Shown here: positions 1-4,940 of the stretch, piece by piece
Layout of the letters: each line of letters opens with the position of its first letter
How positions within the stretch are numbered: position 1 is the stretch's first letter
Assembly: GCA_021823555.1 (NCBI GenBank)
Contig: JAKANW010000166.1
Coordinates: 1-6,578, forward strand
Source of the DNA: Chloroflexota bacterium
GTDB taxonomy: Bacteria; Chloroflexota; Anaerolineae; Anaerolineales; Villigracilaceae
DNA: 6,578 nt
Reading direction: 5' to 3'
The notes under the pieces: model-generated
What the model was told of the DNA's origin: nothing
The model's input: only the letters and a program-made list of their open reading frames with translations
The model's database searches: none
Made by a program: the position numbers and the translations under genes

Positions 1-1
1 G

Positions 2-388
2 GTGATGGCAGACCCGGCGCAAAAGGCGGTCTACGAACAGGCCGCCAAAGAGTCCGGCAAACCGCTTTTTTCACTGACCATCGCGGATTTCTTCAACGCA
101 CCGGTGGTGGATGAAGTGGACCTTTCGGGGTATGCCGGCGCGGCGGGGAACCCGATCGTGATACACGCCCACGACGATTTCAAAGTGACCGGCGTATCCG
201 TGAAGGTGAACCGGACCGACGGCCAGGAGATCGAAAGCGGCCCGGCGGTGGAGACCCCGGCCAAAAGCGGACGCTGGGTCTATACCGCGACCAGCGCCAT
301 CCCTGCCGAGACCGACGTGCGGATCGCCGTCACCGTCAGCGACGCCCCCGGCGGCCTGGGCGAAGCCTCGGCTGAAAAGACACTGTAA
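2..388 (+). CDS. Small uncharacterised protein 'X', C-terminal part (5'-partial)
   Basis: The frame is open from the window edge to a TAA at 386-388, giving 128 visible residues. GTG (2) and ATG (5) lie at the edge with no upstream sequence to judge, so the gene most likely begins outside. Residues 4-33 look helical and end in a 'TIADFFNAP' segment. An 'EVDLSGYAG' turn follows, then an alternating beta-rich part ('IVIHAHDDFKVTGVSVKV', later 'VRIAVTVSDAPGG') that looks like a single beta-sandwich. There is no signal peptide, membrane segment or catalytic motif in the visible part. I recall similar hypothetical proteins in Chloroflexota but know no function and assign none. It runs convergently toward the transaldolase fragment and is closed by a strong terminator. 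It is the best-preserved of three copies of this 3' end in the window (the others end at 1711 and 3414). Confidence 0.75.
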   Translation: MMADPAQKAVYEQAAKESGKPLFSLTIADFFNAPVVDEVDLSGYAGAAGNPIVIHAHDDFKVTGVSVKVNRTDGQEIESGPAVETPAKSGRWVYTATSAIPAETDVRIAVTVSDAPGGLGEASAEKTL

Positions 389-442
389 CCTGCACTAGAA
401 CGAAACTGCCAGCCCCGAGACCAACGGACGGGGCTGGCTTTT
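347..442 (+). repeat. Direct repeat, copy A: X 3' end plus terminator
   Basis: This 96-nt block covers the last 14 codons of X, the intergenic gap and the terminator. Aligned by eye and without gaps to 3373-3468, it differs at two positions (429/3455 and 438/3464). The identity stops abruptly upstream of 347 and again just after the T-tract. Confidence 0.85.
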
Positions 443-449
443 CATTTTT
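408..449 (+). terminator. Rho-independent terminator after X copy 1
   Basis: A 10-bp perfect stem is formed by GCCAGCCCCG (408-417) and CGGGGCTGGC (429-438), with an 11-nt loop and a T-rich tail (TTTTCATTTTT). It begins 20 nt after the X stop codon. The same stem recurs after the other two X ends. Confidence 0.88.
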
Positions 450-508
450 CGATCCTTTTCAATTACGGCAGCAGCAGGGTGAGAAATAATTGCTAAATTT
501 CACCCATC

Positions 509-787
509 CTATATCTGAAATCCGGCCTTTTGGGCATCGGAATGGAACATTTTGACCGTATCCAGCGAGTATTCATCCAAAGCCTTGCCTACCAATGCAA
601 GTTTTTTGAGAATGTCATGCGTCACAGTAATCACATGACAGCCCACTTCATCGGCATGAAAAATATTCAAGAGTTCGCGCGGGCTGGCCCAGATCAATTC
701 CTGAGCCTGATAGGGCGACATAATCTCCACCGCTTCTTTCATCAATGGCATTGGGTCACGCCCGGTGTCGGCAATGCGCCCGGCAAA
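509..787 (-). pseudogene. 3' fragment of transaldolase gene (duplicate of 3688-3966)
   Basis: The minus strand encodes the last about 92 residues of the transaldolase whose intact copy lies at 3688-4404, ending at the same TAG (509-511). Gap-free alignment by eye finds 7 differences in 279 nt: five are synonymous and two change residues (Ala for Thr in 'PYQAQEL', Gly for Asp in 'DEVGC'). Homology ends sharply after GGCAAA (787), where unrelated sequence begins. The lost part contains the Schiff-base lysine and the N-terminal strands of the barrel, so no active enzyme is possible. An 80-residue reading frame from an internal ATG (751) stays open, but it starts at a family-internal methionine and is not convincing as a gene. 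It follows X copy 1 in the same convergent arrangement as the intact gene follows X copy 3. Confidence 0.9.
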
Positions 788-812
788 AATTGAACCACAT
801 GCCGGGGCATGA

Positions 813-1112
813 CTACTGCGCGTTGACCTTTCCCCACCGCTCCGCCATTTTCTTCATTTCGGTTATATACTCAGGCCAATCATGTAAAGTGGCAGGGTCA
901 AAGTCCGCGCCATTTGGCCAGACGAGAGTATGAACTTCGGGGTCGATTTCCACCTGGTTGAAGAATTTTTCGTTTTGCAATGGGCCGTAGATTTCGCCCG
1001 TCAAAATGGAACGAAAGTCTATGGTTTGCTTTGAGCCATCGTCAAAAGTTACCCGCAATATGAATGGGCGAACAGGCTCAAAAGAAACGACACGGTAAAT
1101 TTTATGTTCCAT
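813..1112 (-). CDS. DUF2442 family protein, partner of DUF4160
   Basis: This 99-residue protein matches the DUF2442 pattern: an N-terminal beta-rich half with 'LRVTFDDGSKQTIDF', then '...LVWPNGADFDPATLHDWPEYI' near the C-terminus. Length is typical. The ATG at 1112 is preceded by AAGAAGG at good spacing, which supports this start. The gene lies 14 bp downstream of a DUF4160 gene on the same strand, the usual pairing, so the two are probably co-transcribed. The pair is often discussed as a possible toxin-antitoxin-like module, but I know of no settled biochemical function, and which partner would be toxic is unclear. A short CATGC/GCATG hairpin (798-811) directly follows the stop and may end transcription. 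The stop lies 26 bp from the break in the transaldolase fragment, so the pair sits at a rearrangement junction. Confidence 0.85.
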   Translation of the reverse strand: MEHKIYRVVSFEPVRPFILRVTFDDGSKQTIDFRSILTGEIYGPLQNEKFFNQVEIDPEVHTLVWPNGADFDPATLHDWPEYITEMKKMAERWGKVNAQ

Positions 1113-1126
1113 TTCAAACCTTCTTT

Positions 1127-1396
1127 CTATTTGAGCGGCGCAATCTTGAAAGGCAATTCACCAGACTGCAACCGTTCCCAATTTTCCAATAGTTCATTTT
1201 GATGTAAAACAATCCACGCTTCGACAAGTCGTTGTTCTTTTTTGGCTAGCGACCCTTCGATCATCTCAATCCGGTCTATGCGATAAATACCAACGGCATT
1301 TTGATAATAGGCGTGCAAGTGCGGATGATGATGCGGCGTGCCTAACTCAACGTACATGCGAATGATAATGCCGAAGAAGCGTGATATTTCAGGCAT
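1127..1396 (-). CDS. DUF4160 family protein
   Basis: This 89-residue protein has the whole DUF4160 signature: N-terminal 'MPEISRFFGIIIRMY', then a histidine-rich 'HHHPHLHAYY' segment at about residues 22-31, 'IEGSLAKKEQRLVEAWIVLH' in the middle, and 'NELLENWERLQSGE' toward the end. Length is typical, so it appears complete. The ATG at 1394-1396 follows a good GAGGAAA ribosome site. It is the first gene of a two-gene unit with the DUF2442 gene 14 bp downstream. The histidine cluster could bind metal, but that is a guess. Function is unestablished; a small toxin-antitoxin-like or stress module is the usual suggestion. About 155 bp without a gene lies upstream, holding a short inverted repeat (GTGCG 1427-1431, CGCAC 1439-1443) and no clear promoter. 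Confidence 0.87.
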   Translation of the reverse strand: MPEISRFFGIIIRMYVELGTPHHHPHLHAYYQNAVGIYRIDRIEMIEGSLAKKEQRLVEAWIVLHQNELLENWERLQSGELPFKIAPLK

Positions 1397-1552
1397 GATG
1401 TTTCCTCACCATTTTACTACATACTTGTGCGTGCGCGTCGCACCCTTCTAATGGGGATAAATCTCCTTCAAGCAAGACTCGTCTACTCAAGCGGATTCAA
1501 CTATCGGGCAGAGCATCGCCCTTCGGCACGGCTTCGCCAGTCAGGATGCTTC

Positions 1553-1711
1553 GCGAAAAGCGGCAAGATGCTGGAGACCCTGGCCAAGAGCGGACGCTGG
1601 GTTTATACGGCCACAGCAACGGTCCCGCAAGGCTCGAATGTACGAATCGCCGTAACGGTCAGCAACCGGCCCGGCGGTACGGGGGAGGCATCGGCCGAGA
1701 AGACGCTGTAA
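1553..1711 (+). pseudogene. 3' fragment of gene X, copy 2
   Basis: The last 45 codons encode a tail that aligns without gaps to the end of X copy 1 (34 of 45 residues identical by eye), from 'ETLAKSGRWVYTAT' through 'EASAEKTL' to TAA at 1709-1711. Recognisable homology begins near 1553. Upstream, the frame stays open back to an ATG at 1427 but encodes unrelated, arginine-rich sequence with no ribosome site, so the longer 94-residue reading frame is probably a fusion artefact. It differs from copy 1 mainly in 'TVPQGSNV' and 'SNRPGGTG', and is clearly a diverged paralogue, not a recent copy. Confidence 0.72.
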
Positions 1712-1730
1712 ACGCTTAATTGTCCTTACG

Positions 1731-1773
1731 GCCAGCCCCGAAAACCAACGGGCGGGGCTGGCTTGTGTTTTCT
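1731..1773 (+). terminator. Rho-independent terminator after X copy 2
   Basis: The same 10-bp stem as after copy 1, GCCAGCCCCG (1731-1740) with CGGGGCTGGC (1753-1762), 12-nt loop, followed by TTGTGTTTTCT. Stem sequence is unchanged although the 19 nt between stop codon and stem differ completely from copies 1 and 3. Confidence 0.82.
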
Positions 1774-1836
1774 GAATGGATTTTTTACGTTGCATAGCAG
1801 AACCAGGTATGTCATTCAGCTATAAAATACGGATTA

Positions 1837-1870
1837 CAACTCCATAAATTTTGACAAATTTACGGAGTTG
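1837..1870 (+). promoter_or_regulatory. Inverted repeat overlapping the ATPase promoter (candidate operator)
   Basis: The left arm CAACTCCATAAATTT (1837-1851) and right arm AAATTTACGGAGTTG (1856-1870) are complementary at 14 of 15 positions around a 4-nt TGAC centre. The repeat covers the -35 box and most of the promoter spacer, where a bound repressor would block RNA polymerase. It has no T-tract and lies upstream of the expected transcription start, so a terminator role is unlikely. The binding protein is unknown. Confidence 0.65.
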
Positions 1871-1879
1871 GAGTATATT
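1851..1879 (+). promoter_or_regulatory. Sigma-70-type promoter for the AAA ATPase gene
   Basis: A perfect -35 box TTGACA (1851-1856) is followed by a 17-nt spacer and a near-consensus -10 box TATATT (1874-1879). Transcription would begin about 6-8 nt further on, at or next to the GTG at 1886. Confidence 0.72.
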
Positions 1880-1885
1880 CGTTTC

Positions 1886-3016
1886 GTGTTTATCCGAGCC
1901 TATGAACCTCTTGAATCCCATCTCCAGCCCAACAAGGCGCTGGTCATCTACGGTCCGCGCCGCGTGGGGAAAACCACCCTGCTTCAAAACTTCCTCAAAC
2001 AAACCAGCCTGAAATACAAACTCGACTCGGGCGATAACATCCGCACCCAGCAAACCCTGAGTTCGCAGGATTTCAGCCAGATCCTGCCTTACGTAGAAGG
2101 CTATGATCTGCTCGCCATAGACGAAGCGCAAAACATTCCCAACATCGGCATGGGGTTGAAGATCATCGTGGACCAGGCGCCAGGCATAAGAGTCATCGTG
2201 ACCGGCTCATCCTCCTTTGAACTGGCAGGGCAGGTCGGCGAACCGCTTACAGGCAGAAAATTTACGCTCAGCCTGTATCCGCTGGCGCAGTCGGAACTGC
2301 TGTCCGTGCATAACAGATTCGAACTAAAGGAACGCCTTGCGGACTATCTGATCTATGGAACCTATCCCGAAGTTTTGCTGGCGCCCACCAAACAGGCACG
2401 CGTCACCACCCTGACCGAGATAGCTGATTCCTACTTACTGAAAGATATCCTCGCCTTCGACCGCGTCAGGAATTCCCGAACCCTGCTCGACCTGTTGAAA
2501 CTGCTGGCATTCCAGGTGGGCAGCGAGGTTTCCGTCAATGAACTGGCAACGCAATTGGGCGCCGACGTCAAGACCATCCAGCGTTATCTGGACCTGCTCG
2601 AAAAGGCATTCGTCATTATCCGTCTTGGCGGGTTCAGCCGCAACCTGCGCCAGGAAGTTGTCAATAAATCGAAATATTATTTCCTCGATAACGGGATCCG
2701 CAATGCAGTGATCGCCCAGTTCAACGGGCTGGATCAGCGCAACGACACCGGCGCACTGTGGGAAAACTTCATGTTCATCGAACGGCTGAAATATCGGACT
2801 TACCACCCTCTTCATGCGAACATGTATTTCTGGCGCACCTATGACCGACAGGAAATAGACCTTGTCGAAGAACGCGGGGGAAAATTGCACGGATACGAGT
2901 TCAAGTGGTCAGAAAACAAGACCCTGCCTGCCCCAAAGAATTGGGTGGACTCCTATCCCGACGCCACATATACACTCATCAACCCTGGCAGCTATCAAAA
3001 TTTTGTTCTCGATTAA
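1886..3016 (+). CDS. AAA_14 / DUF4143 ATPase
   Basis: From GTG 1886 the protein has 376 residues. The N-terminal part is a P-loop ATPase of the AAA_14 type: Walker A 'GPRRVGKTT' (23-31), Walker B 'LLAIDEAQ' (75-82) and a 'TGSSS' sensor-like motif (106-110). The C-terminal half is the DUF4143 region. It ends in an 'EIDLV...YEFKW' arrangement (about 323-341) resembling a PD-(D/E)XK nuclease core, although nuclease activity is unproven in this family. The family is common, variable in copy number and poorly understood; roles in mobile-element or conflict biology are speculation. Start choice: an in-frame TTG at 1868 would give six more residues, but it lies inside the promoter spacer. GTG 1886 sits at the predicted transcription start and gives the family-like start 'MFIRAYEPL', so a leaderless mRNA is likely. 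The gene is intact and lies alone between X copies 2 and 3. Confidence 0.88.
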   Translation: MFIRAYEPLESHLQPNKALVIYGPRRVGKTTLLQNFLKQTSLKYKLDSGDNIRTQQTLSSQDFSQILPYVEGYDLLAIDEAQNIPNIGMGLKIIVDQAPGIRVIVTGSSSFELAGQVGEPLTGRKFTLSLYPLAQSELLSVHNRFELKERLADYLIYGTYPEVLLAPTKQARVTTLTEIADSYLLKDILAFDRVRNSRTLLDLLKLLAFQVGSEVSVNELATQLGADVKTIQRYLDLLEKAFVIIRLGGFSRNLRQEVVNKSKYYFLDNGIRNAVIAQFNGLDQRNDTGALWENFMFIERLKYRTYHPLHANMYFWRTYDRQEIDLVEERGGKLHGYEFKWSENKTLPAPKNWVDSYPDATYTLINPGSYQNFVLD

Positions 3017-3061
3017 TATTAACAGAGCAAAGTCGCAACAGTTCAGACTACTGCCGATTCG

Positions 3062-3133
3062 CCCTCATCCCCAGCCCTTCTCCCAAGGGGAGAAGGGAGT
3101 CCCCTCTCCCGAAGGAGAGGGTTAGGGTGAGGG
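3062..3133. repeat. REP/MITE-like multi-stem palindrome
   Basis: The outer arms CCCTCATCC (3062-3070) and GGGTGAGGG (3125-3133) pair with one mismatch. They enclose two perfect hairpins: CCCTTCTCCC (3075-3084) with GGGAGAAGGG (3088-3097), and CCCTCTCC (3102-3109) with GGAGAGGG (3114-3121). This cruciform of CCCTCACCC/CCCTCTCCC type is a well-known dispersed repeat in many bacterial genomes. It lies 45 bp after the ATPase stop and could also slow or end its transcription. Confidence 0.82.
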
Positions 3134-3183
3134 AAGGTCTGGCGAAAATAATGCTTGTTCCCCACAGCACAACCTGCACATAG

Positions 3184-3414
3184 CACGGTTTCATCCGCGT
3201 CCTGCATGGCTTTGAAGTAACCCGCATGAACGTCGTGAGCAACACTAGCGGCCAGGAGATCAAGAGCGGCGAAGCTACGGAGACCCTGCCCGCCGGATGC
3301 TGCCTCTACACGACCACCATCGCCGTTCCGCAGGGCACGAACGTGTGGATCGCCGTTACGGTCAGCGACCGGCCCGGCGGCCTGGGCGAAGCCTCGGCTG
3401 AAAAGACACTGTAA
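3184..3414 (+). pseudogene. 3' fragment of gene X, copy 3
   Basis: The frame is open from 3184 (after a TAG at 3181-3183) to TAA at 3412-3414. Similarity to copy 1 starts near 3190, where 'FIRVLHGFEVT' matches 'IVIHAHDDFKVT', and runs through 'SGQEIKSG' to 'EASAEKTL'. It has lost a codon and the conserved 'SGRWVY' core reads 'AGCCLY', signs of decay. There is no N-terminal half and no ribosome site before the internal ATG at 3226. The middle ('VPQGTNV', 'DRPGG') resembles copy 2, while everything from 3373 on is almost identical to copy 1, so this copy is a mosaic. Confidence 0.78.
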
Positions 3415-3468
3415 CCTGCACTAGAACGAAACTGCCAGCCCCGAGACCAACGGAAGGGGCTGGTTTTT
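3373..3468 (+). repeat. Direct repeat, copy B: X 3' end plus terminator
   Basis: Partner of 347-442: two differences in 96 nt by eye. The left boundary falls inside a CCCGGCGG stretch that is also shared with copy 2, a plausible crossover point. Confidence 0.85.
3434..3468 (+). terminator. Rho-independent terminator after X copy 3
   Basis: The stem is CCAGCCCC (3435-3442) with GGGGCTGG (3456-3463), plus a G-T closing pair (3434/3464), a 13-nt loop and TTTTT at 3464-3468. It is the same element as after copy 1, with the base of the stem slightly weakened. Confidence 0.85.
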
Positions 3469-3579
3469 ATGGTCATACGAGCCGATATTCCCTGCTCAAT
3501 TTACGAGCAATTACAGGGATCCGCTAAATTTACCCCAAGTTATACCTGCGAGTATATTTTCCTGGTTTCTCGCAGAAGG

Positions 3580-3612
3580 CCCTCACCCCGCCCTCTCCCA
3601 AAGGGAGAGGGG
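3580..3612. repeat. Short REP-like palindrome
   Basis: CCCTCACCCC is followed by a perfect 9-bp hairpin, CCCTCTCCC (3591-3599) with GGGAGAGGG (3603-3611) and a 3-nt loop. It is a half-unit of the palindrome at 3062-3133. It lies in the 219-bp gap between the copy 3 terminator and the transaldolase stop; no gene is visible in that gap. Confidence 0.78.
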
Positions 3613-3687
3613 AAACCGCCCCGGCAAAAAAATTACCTCGAACTGTGTGAGAGAAAGATACGATTCGCAAGGCAGCAACTTGAGTAA

Positions 3688-4404
3688 CTATATCTGAAAC
3701 CCGGCTTTTTGGGCGTCTGAATGGAACATTTTGACCGTATCCAGCGAGTATTCATCCAAAGCCTTGCCTACCAGTGCAAGTTTTTTGAGAATGTCATGCG
3801 TCACAGTAATCACATGACAGTCCACTTCATCGGCATGAAAAATATTCAAGAGTTCGCGCGGGCTGGCCCAGATCAATTCCTGAGTCTGATAGGGCGACAT
3901 AATCTCCACCGCTTCTTTCATCAATGGCATTGGGTCACGCCCGGTGTCGGCAATGCGCCCGGCAAAGACCGATATGTAGGAAGGGGCATTATTTTCCAGG
4001 ACCTTGGAGATTTCCCGTACCTGCTCTAACGTCATCAATGCAGTTACGTTCAATTGGACGCCCTCGGAGGCCAGCCGACGAACCAGCTTGGCCGATGATT
4101 CCCGACGAGTATTCGTCACCGGAATTTTGACGTATACATTCTTTCCCCAAGAGGCGATCTTCCTGGCCTGTCGCTCCATTTCATCGAATTCATCCGAGAA
4201 GACTTCAAATGAGATCGGGCGGTCGGAGATATGCACCAACACTTCGCGCGCGAATTTCTCATAGTCCGAAATCCCGCTTTTTTGCATCAGGGTCGGGTTC
4301 GTGGTAAATCCCTTGATATATGGATTTTTGTAGAGTTCCAAGATGCCACCCAGGTCGGCCCCGTCGGCAAAGATTTTTACTTTCACCTGTTCCAGTGTTT
4401 TCAT
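3688..4404 (-). CDS. Transaldolase (small, MipB/TalC-like family)
   Basis: This 238-residue single TIM-barrel protein has the length of the small transaldolase/fructose-6-phosphate aldolase group. Visible motifs are 'FADGADL' (12-18), 'GFTTNPTLM' (32-40), 'VYVKIPVTNT' (90-99) with the likely Schiff-base lysine K93, 'LNVTALMT' (118-125), 'SVFAGRIADTGRD' (145-157) and 'LIWASPRE' (177-184). Transaldolases move a dihydroxyacetone unit between sugar phosphates in the cytosol. With fructose 6-phosphate and erythrose 4-phosphate this yields sedoheptulose 7-phosphate, the substrate of the gmhA-like enzyme encoded two genes upstream, and that link is my inference. The ATG overlaps the phosphatase stop (ATGA) and follows AAAGGA, so translation is coupled. 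It is the last gene of the operon. Its 3' 279 bp exist again at 509-787. An aldolase-only activity cannot be excluded from sequence alone. Confidence 0.9.
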   Translation of the reverse strand: MKTLEQVKVKIFADGADLGGILELYKNPYIKGFTTNPTLMQKSGISDYEKFAREVLVHISDRPISFEVFSDEFDEMERQARKIASWGKNVYVKIPVTNTRRESSAKLVRRLASEGVQLNVTALMTLEQVREISKVLENNAPSYISVFAGRIADTGRDPMPLMKEAVEIMSPYQTQELIWASPRELLNIFHADEVDCHVITVTHDILKKLALVGKALDEYSLDTVKMFHSDAQKAGFQI

Positions 4405-4940
4405 AGTTGTCCTTTCAATATTATATTTGCCAGGAAGGCGGTATCTTCCACTGTAAAATCAGCAGGGAGGCCATTATATGTTTCCCTGTAATGATAGTCA
4501 ACAAAAATGGTCCTAAGCCCGGCCGCCTGTCCAGCGGCAATGTCTTTCCAACGGTCGCCGACCATCCAACTGCGTGAAAGATCCAAGCCATATTTTTCCA
4601 TCGCCTGGAGGATCAAGCCGGGTTTCGGCTTACGGCAGGGACAATTGTCCGAGTTGTCGTGGTAACAAACAAATATCTCCGATACGGGCAACTGCGCCTG
4701 AATCAGGGAATTAAATGCCTCCACATTCGAACGGGATTGCGTGCCACGCGCCACATCCGGCTGATTGGTTATCCCGATCAGGACATAGCCAGAGGCCGCC
4801 AACAAGGGCAGGGATTTCATAGATCCTGGCAGGAGTTCGAATTCATCCAACCGGGCGGGAGGATAAGGTTTTCCCTCCCGCAGCATGGCGCGGTTAATAA
4901 CACCGTCACGATCGAGAAATACTGCCGGAAGGCCGGTCAT
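4401..4940 (-). CDS. gmhB: D-glycero-D-manno-heptose 1,7-bisphosphate phosphatase
   Basis: This is a HAD-superfamily phosphatase of the GmhB/histidinol-phosphatase type that removes the 7-phosphate of heptose 1,7-bisphosphate. It shows motif I 'FLDRDGVIN' (nucleophile and acid Asp), motif II 'GITNQPDVARG', the zinc-binding loop Cys-x-His-x5-Cys-x-Cys in 'CYHDNSDNCPCRKPKPG', and motif IV 'MVGDRWKDI'. The order and spacing are typical of GmhB. Start: an ATG at 4958 would add six residues but has no ribosome site. The ATG at 4938-4940 forms TAATG with the isomerase stop, has GGGAG upstream and gives 'MTGLPAVFLDRDG', so I prefer it (179 residues). The stop overlaps the transaldolase start as ATGA. 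Alpha- or beta-anomer preference cannot be read from the sequence, but the adjacent hddA/hddC-like genes suggest the alpha route. Confidence 0.9.
   Translation of the reverse strand: MTGLPAVFLDRDGVINRAMLREGKPYPPARLDEFELLPGSMKSLPLLAASGYVLIGITNQPDVARGTQSRSNVEAFNSLIQAQLPVSEIFVCYHDNSDNCPCRKPKPGLILQAMEKYGLDLSRSWMVGDRWKDIAAGQAAGLRTIFVDYHYRETYNGLPADFTVEDTAFLANIILKGQL

Noticed and set aside
509..751. 80-residue minus-strand protein as an independent small gene
   Set aside because: It is the C-terminal part of a transaldolase starting at a family-internal methionine, with no start signals and no catalytic lysine.
1427..1711. 94-residue plus-strand reading frame starting at ATG 1427 as a real gene
   Set aside because: Only its last 45 or so residues match anything (the X tail). 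The front is arginine-rich unrelated sequence with no ribosome site, so I annotate only the homologous 3' fragment.
1868..1885. TTG at 1868 as start of the ATPase
   Set aside because: It lies within the spacer of the TTGACA/TATATT promoter and so would not be transcribed from it; GTG 1886 fits the family's usual N-terminus.
2435..2890. 151-residue minus-strand reading frame inside the ATPase gene
   Set aside because: Antisense shadow of a clear AAA/DUF4143 protein; no recognisable motif of its own.
347..3468. X ends as att sites of an integrative element or as integron recombination sites
   Set aside because: No integrase, excisionase or attC-like folded site is visible. The three copies diverge outside the terminator, and copy 3 is a recombinant, which fits homologous exchange better.
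3062..3612. The two GC-rich palindromes as a CRISPR array
   Set aside because: Only two units of unequal length about 450 bp apart, with no regular spacers and no cas genes; they match dispersed REP-like palindromes.
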